Part shown: one piece after another, positions 41,981 through 51,032 of the stretch
Numbering within the stretch: the stretch's first letter is position 1
How the letters are laid out: each line of letters begins with the position of its first letter
Assembly (NCBI RefSeq): GCF_001641335.1
Contig: NZ_LVEM01000003.1
Location: 384,686-448,685 of the forward strand
Direction: 5' to 3'
Length of the DNA: 64,000 bases
Source: Bradyrhizobium stylosanthis
GTDB lineage: Bacteria > Pseudomonadota > Alphaproteobacteria > Rhizobiales > Xanthobacteraceae
Notes under the pieces: model-generated
The model's input: the letters and a program-made list of their open reading frames with translations, nothing else
What the model was told of the DNA's origin: nothing
Databases searched by the model: none
Position numbers and translations under genes: made by a program

Positions 41981-42009
41981 CCGGCGCGTGGATCTGATCC
42001 ACGCGCCGG
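41981..42009 (+). other. Perfect hairpin in the xoxF-xoxG spacer
   Basis: CCGGCGCGTGGATC (41981-41994) and GATCCACGCGCCGG (41996-42009) are exact inverse complements separated by one T. No T-run follows, so it is not a normal terminator. It is more likely a 3'-end stabiliser or processing point that lets xoxF mRNA exceed xoxG mRNA. Confidence 0.75.
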
Positions 42010-42042
42010 CTCGTCTCACCTGACGCCTTCGAGGACAATCTC

Positions 42043-42564
42043 TTGCGTAAAATCTGCTCTGCTATTGCTGCGATCATCTTCGTTGCTTCGGGGGGAATTG
42101 CCGTTGCGGACGGTCCGGGCGACCCGACCGCCGTGAAGAAGGAAGACGACGGAAAGTGGCTCGATAAGGAAGGAAACCCGACCTACAAGATTTCGGCCGA
42201 CGGCACCGTGGACTGGTTCACCTATTCCGGCTACCGCCGCTACCACTCCGACTGCCACGTCTGCCACGGCCCCGACGGCATGGGATCCACCTACGCACCG
42301 TCGCTGAAGGATTCCGTCAAGACCATGAGCTATGGCGACTTCCTTGGCGTGGTCGCCTCCGGCCGCAAGAACATCTCGACGGCGCAGGAGAATGTCATGC
42401 CGGCGTTCGGCGACAACCCGAACGTCGCCTGTTACATGGACGATCTCTACGTCTATCTCCGCGCGCGCTCCACCGAGGCGTGGGGTCGGCAGCGCCCGGC
42501 CAACAAGGAAGCTAAGACGGACGCCTACACCAAGGCCGAAGACGCCTGCATGGGCAAGAAATGA
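42043..42564 (+). CDS. xoxG: Cytochrome c XoxG, electron acceptor of XoxF
   Basis: This 173-residue periplasmic cytochrome has a signal peptide (AIAAIIFVASGGIAVA) and a heme site at Cys71-Cys74-His75 (CHVCHGPDGMG). The axial Met is probably in ENVMPAFGDNPNV. A TTG start is used, with gagga a few bases upstream, because no ATG or GTG lies nearby in frame. It lies 80 bases after xoxF and should take electrons from it. Confidence 0.92.
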   Translation: MRKICSAIAAIIFVASGGIAVADGPGDPTAVKKEDDGKWLDKEGNPTYKISADGTVDWFTYSGYRRYHSDCHVCHGPDGMGSTYAPSLKDSVKTMSYGDFLGVVASGRKNISTAQENVMPAFGDNPNVACYMDDLYVYLRARSTEAWGRQRPANKEAKTDAYTKAEDACMGKK

Positions 42565-42624
42565 ACGTTACGGAGACTGCCAAGACTACTTCCTGGCGTC
42601 TGCTAAGAATTTGAGGAGCTACCG

Positions 42625-43734
42625 ATGAAGACACGTGCCGCCGTCGCTTTCGAAGCCAAGAAGCCACTCGAGATTGTCGAGCTCGATCTGGAAGGACCGA
42701 AGGCCGGCGAAGTCCTGGTCGAGATCAAGGCGACGGGCATCTGCCACACCGACGCCTACACGCTCGACGGCTTCGACAGCGAGGGAATCTTCCCGTCGAT
42801 CCTCGGACACGAGGGTGCAGGCATCATCCGCGAGATCGGCCCCGGCGTGAGCTCGGTGAAACCGGGCGACCACGTCATCCCGCTCTACACGCCGGAATGC
42901 CGGCAGTGCAAAAGCTGCCTCAGCCAGAAGACCAATCTCTGCACCGCGATCCGCGCGACGCAGGGCAAGGGCGTGATGCCCGACGGCACCAGCCGCTTCT
43001 CCTACAAGGGCAAGCCGGTCTACCACTACATGGGCTGCTCGACCTTCTCGAACTTCACGGTGCTGCCCGAGATCGCGGTCGCCAAGATCCGCGAGGACGC
43101 GCCGTTCGACAAGAGCTGCTACATCGGCTGCGGCGTCACCACCGGCGTCGGCGCCGTCGTCAACACCGCGAAGGTCACCCCGGGCTCCAACGTGGTCGTG
43201 TTCGGCCTCGGCGGCATCGGCCTCAACGTGATCCAGGGCGCCAAGATGGCCGGCGCCGACAAGATCATCGGTGTCGACATCAATGACGCCAAGGAAGATT
43301 GGGGCCGCCGCTTCGGCATGACGGAGTTCGTCAACCCGAAGAAGGTCACCGGCGACATCGTCCAGCACCTCGTCGGCCTCACCGACGGCGGCGCCGACTA
43401 CACCTTCGACTGCACCGGCAACACCACCGTAATGCGCCAGGCACTGGAAGCCTGCCATCGCGGCTGGGGCACCTCGATCATCATCGGCGTTGCCGAATCC
43501 GGTAAGGAGATCGCCACCCGCCCGTTCCAGCTCGTGACCGGTCGCAACTGGCGCGGCACCGCCTTCGGCGGCGCGCGCGGCCGCACCGACGTGCCGAAGA
43601 TCGTGGACTGGTACATGAACGGAAAGATCCAGATCGATCCGATGATCACCCACGTGCTCAAGCTCGAAGAGATCAACAAGGGTTTTGACCTCATGCACGA
43701 GGGCAAATCCATCCGTTCCGTCGTCGTGTACTAG
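42625..43734 (+). CDS. frmA: S-(hydroxymethyl)glutathione dehydrogenase (class III alcohol dehydrogenase)
   Basis: This 369-residue zinc enzyme oxidises S-hydroxymethylglutathione with NAD. The catalytic zinc ligands are Cys in ATGICHTDAYTL, His in LGHEGAGI and Cys in SCYIGCGVTTGVG. The structural zinc cysteines are CRQCKSCLSQKTNLC. The nucleotide fold is VVVFGLGGIGLNVIQGAK. It receives formaldehyde from XoxF via Gfa or spontaneous reaction with glutathione and feeds S-formylglutathione hydrolase (11982). Confidence 0.96.
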   Translation: MKTRAAVAFEAKKPLEIVELDLEGPKAGEVLVEIKATGICHTDAYTLDGFDSEGIFPSILGHEGAGIIREIGPGVSSVKPGDHVIPLYTPECRQCKSCLSQKTNLCTAIRATQGKGVMPDGTSRFSYKGKPVYHYMGCSTFSNFTVLPEIAVAKIREDAPFDKSCYIGCGVTTGVGAVVNTAKVTPGSNVVVFGLGGIGLNVIQGAKMAGADKIIGVDINDAKEDWGRRFGMTEFVNPKKVTGDIVQHLVGLTDGGADYTFDCTGNTTVMRQALEACHRGWGTSIIIGVAESGKEIATRPFQLVTGRNWRGTAFGGARGRTDVPKIVDWYMNGKIQIDPMITHVLKLEEINKGFDLMHEGKSIRSVVVY

Positions 43735-43766
43735 CCCTAAGACATCACACCCAGGAGGATCGACCC

Positions 43767-44330
43767 ATGACTGTTGCACTGCATCCATCGATCGACAACG
43801 GCGTCAAACAGGGCAGCGGCAGCTTCGCCGGCGGCACCCTGGCCTGCAAATGCAAGGACCACCAGGTCAAGGTCGGCATCAAGGGCGACGTCGCCCACAA
43901 TCACGCCTGCGGCTGCACCAAGTGCTGGAAGCCGCAGGGCGCGAACTTCTCGGTCGTCGCCGTGGTGCCGCGCCAGAACGTCACCGTGCTCGAGAACGGC
44001 GACAAGCTCCAGATCGTCGATCCCTCGGCGGTGATCCAGCGCTACGCCTGCAAGGCCTGCGGCACCCATATGTACGGCCGCATCGAGAACAAGAACCATC
44101 CGTTCTACGGCCTCGATTTCATCCACCCCGAACTGTTCCAGGAACAGGGTTCGCAGGCGCCGCAATTCGCCGCCTTCGTCTCCTCGATCATCGAATCCGG
44201 CGTCAAGCCGGAGCAGATGGGCGCCATCCGCGCACGCCTGAAGGAGATCGGGCTCGAGCCCTATGACTGCCTGTCGCCGCCGCTGATGGACGCGATCGCG
44301 ACCCACGTGGCGAAAGCCAAAGCAGCTTGA
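43767..44330 (+). CDS. gfa: S-(hydroxymethyl)glutathione synthase
   Basis: This 187-residue Gfa-family zinc protein speeds the joining of formaldehyde and glutathione. Zinc-binding cysteine clusters are visible in LACKCKDHQVKV, HACGCTKCWKPQG and RYACKACGTHMYGR. It begins 32 bases after the dehydrogenase stop, with aggagg upstream, and belongs to the xoxFG operon. It is the last gene of that unit before a non-coding stretch. Confidence 0.94.
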   Translation: MTVALHPSIDNGVKQGSGSFAGGTLACKCKDHQVKVGIKGDVAHNHACGCTKCWKPQGANFSVVAVVPRQNVTVLENGDKLQIVDPSAVIQRYACKACGTHMYGRIENKNHPFYGLDFIHPELFQEQGSQAPQFAAFVSSIIESGVKPEQMGAIRARLKEIGLEPYDCLSPPLMDAIATHVAKAKAA

Positions 44331-44966
44331 GCAAGGCGGCCTGAAGCCAGGCAACACAACCCCGCCGCGCCCGTCCGACCGCTGGTCCCCCTTCCCCCAC
44401 CCAGCGAACCGGACGGGCCCGGCCCCCGGACGATCGCGGCGATGCCGCCTCCTCGCCGTCGATGGACTGGCGAGACCGTCGGCTCCCTCAGTCCTGGTCT
44501 CTGAATGACTGCGCAGTGCCGCAAACCTTCTTCCTGACGTCAACGGCCCTGCGTTTCTCCCTCCCTCGACTGAGGCATCCTGCTTCGTCCGCGCAGTCAT
44601 ACTGACGGACGAAGCCTTTTTTTGTGCACCTCGCCTTCGCGGGCGCAATGGACGCGGCGTGATGCCGCGCCCTGCTTTTGACAAACCATCGATGCAATCT
44701 TTTCCCGCCGAGAACACTCGGCTGTGAACGCCGGGCCGGCGCGATCTCTGCTAGGCTCGCGCCGTCACGATGCCGCACGACGTTCAATCAATTAAGAACA
44801 ACACGGGGAGGTATCGCGCACATCCAGACATCGCCATTGGCGTCTCTGCCTCCCTCCGGGATTTGCCCGCGCGGGATGACGGCAGACATGCGGCGAACCA
44901 CGAACCATCGACGACCGACATCGGCGACTTTGAATTTGGCATGCTTATGAAGAGCGAGGGACGATC
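44331..44966. other. Long intergenic region between gfa and the molybdenum hydroxylase genes
   Basis: This 636-base stretch has no well-supported gene. It holds a strong rho-independent terminator (44582-44623) about 250 bases after gfa and GC-rich patches before that. The end nearest the next gene must carry its promoter. A 66-codon frame (44770-44970) overlaps the next start but has weak coding signs. Confidence 0.6.
44582..44623 (+). terminator. Rho-independent terminator
   Basis: A 10-bp perfect stem (GCTTCGTCCG / CGGACGAAGC) encloses an inner CAGT-cat-ACTG hairpin and is followed by seven T. It probably ends transcripts from the xoxF-gfa operon or of an unrecognised small RNA in the 250 bases before it. 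Confidence 0.9.
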
Positions 44967-45419
44967 ATGATCAAGGTGAAGATCAACGGCCAGGAACAGA
45001 GCTGGGACGGCGACCCGGATCTCCCGCTACTCTGGTTTCTGCGTGACGAGGCCGGGCTGACCGGCACCAAGTTCGGCTGCGGCCAGGCCCTGTGCGGCGC
45101 CTGCACCGTCATCGTGGACAAGGAGGCCGTACGGTCCTGCATCACGTCGATCAACGACGTCGCCGGACGCGAGATCACGACGATCGAAGGATTGCATCCG
45201 AACGGCGATCACCCGGTGCAGAAGGCCTGGCGCCAGGTCAACGTGCCCCAATGCGGCTTCTGTCAGGCCGGCCAGATCATGCAGGCCGCGGCGCTGCTGA
45301 TGGAGAACCCGAAGCCGTCGCACGACCAGATCCGTGAGGCGATGGCCGGCAACATCTGCCGCTGTGGCTGCTATCAGCGCATCGAGAACGCGGTCCACCT
45401 CGCATCGACGGGAGTGTGA
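44967..45419 (+). CDS. Two [2Fe-2S]-cluster subunit of a molybdenum hydroxylase (IorA-like)
   Basis: This 150-residue protein has a plant-type ferredoxin domain (cysteines in GTKFGCGQALCGACTV plus Cys in RSCITSIND) and a helical domain with a second cluster (CGFCQAG and CRCGCYQ). It carries electrons from the molybdenum subunit encoded two bases downstream. Family members act on N-heterocycles or aldehydes. Confidence 0.92.
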   Translation: MIKVKINGQEQSWDGDPDLPLLWFLRDEAGLTGTKFGCGQALCGACTVIVDKEAVRSCITSINDVAGREITTIEGLHPNGDHPVQKAWRQVNVPQCGFCQAGQIMQAAALLMENPKPSHDQIREAMAGNICRCGCYQRIENAVHLASTGV

Positions 45420-45420
45420 C

Positions 45421-47733
45421 ATGAATTTCATCGACAATCCCGGCAAGCTCCGTGGCTTCGAGAAGAACATCAAGGTCGAGAAGGTCTCCCGCCGCAGCAT
45501 CCTGAAGGGGCTCGGCATCACCGGCGGCTTCGTGCTCGCCGCGCCCGTGATGACGCGTCAGGCTTTCGCCTATGAGACCGGCGCCGGCAAGATGCCGCAC
45601 GGCATCGTGGTGGATCCGCGCGTGTTCGTTGCGGTCGCCGCCGACGGCACCGTCACCATCCTCGCCCATCGTTCCGAGATGGGCACCGGCGTGCGCACCA
45701 GCCTGCCGCTGATCGTGGCGGAGGAAATGGAGGCCGACTGGTCCAAGGTGAAGGTGCAGCAGGCCCATGGCGACGAGGTCAAGTTCGGCAACCAGGACAC
45801 CGATGGTTCGCGCAGCACGCGGCACTATCTGATCCCGATGCGCCAGATCGGCGCCTCCGCGCGCACCATGCTGGAGCAGGCCGCGGCCAAGCGCTGGAAG
45901 GTGCCGGCGACCGAGGTCAAGGCCGTCAATCACGCGGTCGTCCACAGCGGCAGCGGACGCAAGCTCGGCTTCGGCGAGCTCGCCGCGGACGCCGCCAAGG
46001 AATCGGTACCCAGCATCGAAGGCCTCAAGCTGAAGGACCCCAAGGACTTCCGCTATCTCGGCAAGGGCCAGGTCAGCATCGTCGACCTGCACGACATCAC
46101 CACCGGCAAGGCGCAGTACGGCGCCGACGTTCGCCTGCCCGGCATGAAGTACGCCGTGATCGCGCGGCCGCCGGTGACCGGCGGCAAGCTGGTCAAGTTC
46201 GAGCCGGAGGCCGCGCTGAAGGTGCCCGGCGTCGAGAAGGTGATGCAGGTGCGCGGCTGGCCGTGGCCGTCGAAGTTCCAGCCGCTCGGCGGCGTTGCCG
46301 TGATCGCCCGCAACACCGGCGCTGCGATCAAGGGCCGCGACGCGCTGAAGCTGACCTGGGACGACGGCGCCAACGGCAAATACGACTCTGTCGCCTACCG
46401 CAAGGAGCTCCAGGAGGCCGCGCGCAAGCCGGGCCTCGTCGTGCGCCAGGAGGGCGACGCCGACGCTGCGTTGAAGACCGCCGACAAGGTCATCGTCGGC
46501 GAATACTACCTGCCCCATCTCGCCCATGTCAGCATGGAGCCGCCGGTGGCGGTTGCCGACGTCAAGGGCGACAAGGCGGAGATCTGGGCCCCGGTGCAGA
46601 GCCCCGGCGGCACCCGCGAGGACGTCGCCAAGACGCTCGGCATCCCCGAGGGCAACGTCACCGTCAACGTCACGCTGCTCGGCGGCGGCTTCGGCCGCAA
46701 ATCGAAATGCGACTTCGCGCTCGAGGCTGCACTGCTCTCGAAGGAGCTGGGCGCACCCGTGAAGGTGCAATGGACGCGTGAGGACGACGTCCGCCACGAC
46801 TTCCTGCACACGGTCTCGGTCGAGCGCATCGAGGCTGGGCTCGACAAGAGCGGCAAGGTGATCGCCTGGCGCCACCGCAGCGTGGCGCCGACCATCGCCT
46901 CGACCTTCGCCGCAGGCGCCAACCATGCCGCTCCCTTCGAGCTCGGCATGGGCCTCGTCGACATGCCGTTCGAGATCGCCAACATCTCCTGCGAGAATCC
47001 GGAAGCCGCGGCGTTCACCCGTATCGGCTGGTTCCGCTCGGTCTCGAACATCCCGCGTGCCTTCGCGGTGCAGTCGATGGTTGGCGAGATCGCGGCTGCG
47101 ACCGGGCGCGACCAGAAGGAGACGCTCCTCGCGCTGATCGGCAGCCCGCGCATCGTCAAGCCGGCCGTGAAGGATCTGTGGAACTACGGCGAGCCCTACG
47201 ACAGCTATCCGATCGACACCGCGCGCCTGCGCAAGGTGGTCGAGCTGGTCGCCGAGAAGGGTGAATGGGGCCGCCAGGTGGCCAAGGGCCACGGCCTCGG
47301 CATCGCCGTGCACCGCAGCTTCGTCAGCTACATCGCGACCATCGTCGAGGTGGCCGTCGACGACAAGGGCAAGCTGACGGTGCCGCGGGTCGACACCGCG
47401 ATCGACTGCGGCACCTATGTCAACCCCGAGCGCATCGCCTCGCAGATGGAAGGCGCGGCGATCATGGGACTGAGCGTCGCCAAATACGGCGAGATTTCCT
47501 TCAAGGACGGCAAGGTGGAGCAGAAGAACTTTGACGACTTCCAGGTCATCAGGATGGACGAGTCGCCCACGGTGACCAACGTCTACATCGTGCCGCCCGG
47601 ACCCGACACGCCGCCGAGCGGCGTCGGCGAACCCGGCGTTCCACCGTTCGCGCCTGCGCTGATGAATGCGATCTTCGCGGCGACCGGCAAACGCATCCGA
47701 AACCTTCCGCTCGGCAAGCAATTGGAAGCGTAA
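45421..47733 (+). CDS. Molybdopterin-binding subunit of an IorB-like aldehyde/heterocycle oxidase
   Basis: This 770-residue protein has a twin-arginine signal (VSRRSILKGLGITGGFVLAAP) and is exported folded with its cofactor. Molybdopterin-binding segments include LGGGFGRK. The catalytic Glu737 lies in GVGEPGVPPFAPAL. There is no FAD subunit, so electrons probably go to a periplasmic cytochrome. Its place between two lanthanide-type dehydrogenases suggests it oxidises aldehyde products, but isoquinoline-type substrates cannot be excluded. Confidence 0.9.
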   Translation: MNFIDNPGKLRGFEKNIKVEKVSRRSILKGLGITGGFVLAAPVMTRQAFAYETGAGKMPHGIVVDPRVFVAVAADGTVTILAHRSEMGTGVRTSLPLIVAEEMEADWSKVKVQQAHGDEVKFGNQDTDGSRSTRHYLIPMRQIGASARTMLEQAAAKRWKVPATEVKAVNHAVVHSGSGRKLGFGELAADAAKESVPSIEGLKLKDPKDFRYLGKGQVSIVDLHDITTGKAQYGADVRLPGMKYAVIARPPVTGGKLVKFEPEAALKVPGVEKVMQVRGWPWPSKFQPLGGVAVIARNTGAAIKGRDALKLTWDDGANGKYDSVAYRKELQEAARKPGLVVRQEGDADAALKTADKVIVGEYYLPHLAHVSMEPPVAVADVKGDKAEIWAPVQSPGGTREDVAKTLGIPEGNVTVNVTLLGGGFGRKSKCDFALEAALLSKELGAPVKVQWTREDDVRHDFLHTVSVERIEAGLDKSGKVIAWRHRSVAPTIASTFAAGANHAAPFELGMGLVDMPFEIANISCENPEAAAFTRIGWFRSVSNIPRAFAVQSMVGEIAAATGRDQKETLLALIGSPRIVKPAVKDLWNYGEPYDSYPIDTARLRKVVELVAEKGEWGRQVAKGHGLGIAVHRSFVSYIATIVEVAVDDKGKLTVPRVDTAIDCGTYVNPERIASQMEGAAIMGLSVAKYGEISFKDGKVEQKNFDDFQVIRMDESPTVTNVYIVPPGPDTPPSGVGEPGVPPFAPALMNAIFAATGKRIRNLPLGKQLEA

Positions 47734-47790
47734 GGGAACGGAACCGAGACGGCTTCGCGCCGTTTCCATCGATCTGACAGGAGCAGATCG

Positions 47791-48051
47791 ATGACCAACA
47801 TCTCAAGGGCGCTCGCAGTCTCCGTGCTGTCGGGCGCCTTTTCGTTGACCGCCGTGAGCGTCTACGCCCAGGGCAACACGACGCCCCCGACCACCGCGAC
47901 ACGCCCCACCGCGCCGGAGCAGAACTCGCTGCCCAACGCCAGCGCGCCGCCGCCTTCGACCAGCCAGACCACGGGGCAGACCAGCACCGACCCCAAGGTT
48001 CAGGAGATGAACCAGAAGGAAAAGGACAAGGTGGACAGGCAGGGGAAGTAG
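47791..48051 (+). CDS. Small exported Pro/Thr/Ser-rich protein
   Basis: This 86-residue protein has a signal peptide (VSVLSGAFSLTAVSVYA), then a low-complexity stretch (TTPPTTATRPTAP, PPPSTSQTTGQTS). It ends in a charged tail (VQEMNQKEKDKVDRQGK). A caggag lies before the ATG. It may be a disordered periplasmic protein. The function is unknown. Confidence 0.6.
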   Translation: MTNISRALAVSVLSGAFSLTAVSVYAQGNTTPPTTATRPTAPEQNSLPNASAPPPSTSQTTGQTSTDPKVQEMNQKEKDKVDRQGK

Positions 48052-48079
48052 CGGCTTTCGCGGAGTGACCTACTCTCTC

Positions 48080-48165
48080 CGTCATGGCCGGGCTTATCCC
48101 GGCCATCCACGACCTTGGCTGCAGCACCGAGAACGTTGATGCCCGGGACAAGCCCGGGCATGACG
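48080..48165. repeat. Intergenic imperfect palindrome, family B (copy 2)
   Basis: CGTCATGGCCGGGCTTATCC is mirrored by GGGACAAGCCCGGGCATGACG. It closely matches the element at 18534-18615, though the centre differs. Confidence 0.8.
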
Positions 48166-48277
48166 AATGCGCAGCAACGGCAGAGATCCCACCGCCCACG
48201 CAAAATGCGGCGGACGTTGCCGTCCGCCGCATTCGCCACCCCCCTGCTGCTCCGCCTTCGTCGATCCGCCGCGGAGC

Positions 48278-50017
48278 TTACTTCTTCAGCGCGAACACCC
48301 AGATCACGCCGCCTTGTGGCACGTTGGACTCGATGCCGATATTGTTGGTCGCGAGCGCATCCTGGATGCGCTGCGCGTCCACGCCCCAGCCCGACTGGAT
48401 CGCGATATACTGCGTGCCGTCGATCTCGTAGGACACCGGCATGCCCATGATGCCGGAGTTGGTCTTCTGCTCCCACAACAGTTCGCCGGTCTTGGCGTTG
48501 AAGGCGCGGAAGTTGCGGTCATTGGTGCCGCCGGCGAAGACGAGATCGCCTGCGGTCGCCGTCACCGAGCCGAACAGCTGCGACTTCGGGAAGTTGTGCT
48601 GCCACACCTTCTTGCCCGTCGCGGGATCCCAGGCCTGGAGCTCGCCGAAATGATCGGCGCCGGGCTTGGCCTTGAGGCCGATATCCTCGGGCTTGGTGCC
48701 GAGCCAGAGCTCGCCGGGCTTGAGCGGGATCTTCTCTCCGGTGAAGCCGCCGCAGAAATTTTCGTTGGCGGGCACGTAGACGAGTTTGGTCCGTTCACTA
48801 TAGGCCGCCGACGGCCAGTCCTTGCCGCCCCACAGCGACGGGCAGAACTCGACGCGCTTGCCGACCACGGGCTTGTGCGCGGGATCGACGATCGGCTTGC
48901 CGGTCTCCGCATCGATGCCCTTCCAGACATCGGTGGAGACGAACGGCCAGCCGGCGACGTAGTTGATCTTGGTCGGCGTGCGCTCGAGCACCCAGAAGAT
49001 TGCGTCACGGCCGGGATGGACCAGGCTCTTGATGTTGCGGCCGTCGCGCTGCAGGTCGATCAGGATCGGCGCCTCGACCTCGTCCCAGTCCCATGAATCG
49101 TTCTGATGGTACTGGTGATAGGTCTTGATCTTGCCGTTGTTCGGATCGAGCGCGAGCACCGACGAGGTGTAGAGATTGTCGCCGGGATGCATCTCGCCGG
49201 GCCAGGGCGCGGCGTTGCCGACGCCCCAATAGACCGTCTTGGTGTCCTTGTCGTAATTGCCGGTCATCCAGGCCGAGCCGCCGCCGTTCTTCCAGTCGTC
49301 GCCCTGCCAGGTGTCGTGACCGGGTTCGCCCTCGCCGGGAATCGTGTAGGTGCGCCACAGCTCCTTGCCGTCCTTGGCGTCGAAGGCGGCAACATAGCCG
49401 CGCACGCCGAACTCGCCGCCGGAGCCTCCGACGATGACCTTGCCGTCGACGACGAGCGGCATCAGGGTCATGTACTGCCCCTTCTTGTAGTCCTGCACCT
49501 TGGTGTCCCACACCACCTTGCCGGTCTTGGCATCGAGCGCGACGACATGGTCGTCGGTGGTGGCGAGATAGAGCTTGTCTTCCCAGAGGCCGACGCCGCG
49601 GCTGGTCGGATGCAGCTGGAACAGATCGTCAGGGAGCTGCCGCTTGTAGCGCCAATATTCGTCGCCGGTCTTCGCGTTCAGCGCGATCACCTGCCCCATC
49701 GGGGTCGCCACGAACATCACGCCGTTGTTGATGATGGGCGGCGCCTCGTGGCCTTCGACGACACCGGTGGCAAAGGTCCAGACCGGCGTGAGGTTCTTCA
49801 CGTTCGAGGTGTTGATCTGGTCGAGCGGGCTATAGCCCTGCCCGTCATAAGTGCGCCGGTAGAGCATCCAGTTGGCGGGTTCCGGATTTTCCCGCCGCTG
49901 CGCAGTCACCGGTGAATAATTCTCGATCGGTCCGGCCATCGCGGCGGTCGCGGCAAGACAGGTGAAGGCGACAAAGCCGGACAGGTACCATTGCTTCCTG
50001 GTCATCGAGGTGTTCAT
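48278..50017 (-). CDS. Third PQQ alcohol dehydrogenase, lanthanide-type, lacking vicinal cysteines
   Basis: This 579-residue periplasmic quinoprotein has a signal peptide (GFVAFTCLAATAAMA) and a W-motif propeller. The catalytic Asp310 and extra Asp312 are in DSWDWDEVEAP, so it should use a lanthanide. The vicinal Cys-Cys that normally precedes the NRG/SRG motif is absent: the matching stretch reads LFQLHPTSRGVG. It follows a Rieske protein gene on the same strand instead of a cytochrome c gene. The substrate is unknown. Confidence 0.9.
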   Translation of the reverse strand: MNTSMTRKQWYLSGFVAFTCLAATAAMAGPIENYSPVTAQRRENPEPANWMLYRRTYDGQGYSPLDQINTSNVKNLTPVWTFATGVVEGHEAPPIINNGVMFVATPMGQVIALNAKTGDEYWRYKRQLPDDLFQLHPTSRGVGLWEDKLYLATTDDHVVALDAKTGKVVWDTKVQDYKKGQYMTLMPLVVDGKVIVGGSGGEFGVRGYVAAFDAKDGKELWRTYTIPGEGEPGHDTWQGDDWKNGGGSAWMTGNYDKDTKTVYWGVGNAAPWPGEMHPGDNLYTSSVLALDPNNGKIKTYHQYHQNDSWDWDEVEAPILIDLQRDGRNIKSLVHPGRDAIFWVLERTPTKINYVAGWPFVSTDVWKGIDAETGKPIVDPAHKPVVGKRVEFCPSLWGGKDWPSAAYSERTKLVYVPANENFCGGFTGEKIPLKPGELWLGTKPEDIGLKAKPGADHFGELQAWDPATGKKVWQHNFPKSQLFGSVTATAGDLVFAGGTNDRNFRAFNAKTGELLWEQKTNSGIMGMPVSYEIDGTQYIAIQSGWGVDAQRIQDALATNNIGIESNVPQGGVIWVFALKK

Positions 50018-50135
50018 GGACGTTCCCCTTTTTCATCCGTTTTGAATTCTTGTGTTGAATTCTTGTCGTTCGTCCCGTCGTCCGCCCCTCGGCGGATGCG
50101 GCCTCTCGTGACGCGGGCATACCCCGCACCGTCCA

Positions 50136-50789
50136 TCATCCCGGCTGCACGCCACCTACCTTTCCGATGAAGCTGCCGGCGACGCTCAGCGAGCCGTCAG
50201 CGATCGCGAGCGGCAGCGCCGCGAGGCGCCGCGGCGCCGGCCCGAACACGACCTGCGCGCCCGCGCGAGGATCGTATTCGGAGTTGTGGCACATGCACTT
50301 GAACACATCCTTGTCGCCGACATCGCTCTTCACCCAGGCGGTGACGGGACAGCCGGCATGCGTGCAGATCGCCGAATATGCGAGAATGCCGTCGACGGCG
50401 CGCTCGCGGGTCTTCTCGTCGAGGTCGGCGGGATCGAGGCGGATGATCAGGATTTCGTTGAGCCGCGAGCCACTGCGCACCACTGATGTCTTGGGGTCCT
50501 TCGGCCAGGCATGCACCGGCGGACCGCCGGCTGGCAGGTCGGCTACCGTGATCGGCTTTCCTTCCTGATCGCCTTCGGAAAAGACCAGCACGTCGCCCTT
50601 CTGCGGCCGTTCGTCGGAGCCGGGCGCATCCTCGCCCGCGCGCGATTGCGTCGAACAGCCGAGGCATGCAGTGGTGGCGAGTGCGCCGAGCAGCAGCGTT
50701 CGCCGCGACTGCTCCATGCCCGCGTCGACAGCAGGTTCCGCAGAACTCTCGGAGGATGAAGATGTGGTGTTGAACGATGCGCGCGCCAT
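50136..50789 (-). CDS. Exported Rieske iron-sulfur protein paired with a quinoprotein dehydrogenase
   Basis: This 217-residue protein has a twin-arginine signal (QSRRTLLLGALATTACLGC) and a C-terminal Rieske domain. Ligands are Cys142-His144 (CTHAGC) and Cys165-His168 (CMCHNS), with Cys147 and Cys167 as the likely disulfide. It is upstream of and co-directional with the dehydrogenase (118-base gap), so it may accept electrons from it. A Cys after the signal could mark a lipoprotein. The start is uncertain: 50789 or 50717. Confidence 0.82.
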   Translation of the reverse strand: MARASFNTTSSSSESSAEPAVDAGMEQSRRTLLLGALATTACLGCSTQSRAGEDAPGSDERPQKGDVLVFSEGDQEGKPITVADLPAGGPPVHAWPKDPKTSVVRSGSRLNEILIIRLDPADLDEKTRERAVDGILAYSAICTHAGCPVTAWVKSDVGDKDVFKCMCHNSEYDPRAGAQVVFGPAPRRLAALPLAIADGSLSVAGSFIGKVGGVQPG

Positions 50790-51032
50790 GCCCGCTAGCA
50801 GGCGCTGGAACTCTGCCGAAAACAAGGCGAAGAATTGGCGCCGCAGTGCATCAATATGGCTTTGCTCGCGGTGATTGAGCAAGACTGAACGCATTCGAGC
50901 GCGTTTTCGCAAATTCTACGTCGCGTCGCGCGAGCGGCATGATGATTTTGCAGATCAGACCGATGATGTTGGAATTGGTGCAACGCGCTATCGCGATGCG
51001 AGCTGCACGTTTCTCAGGCAGGCATTTTGTAT

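Noticed and set aside
44770..44970. A 66-codon frame overlapping the start of the iron-sulfur subunit gene
   Set aside because: It has no ribosome site and poor composition. It could only be a leader peptide and cannot be supported.
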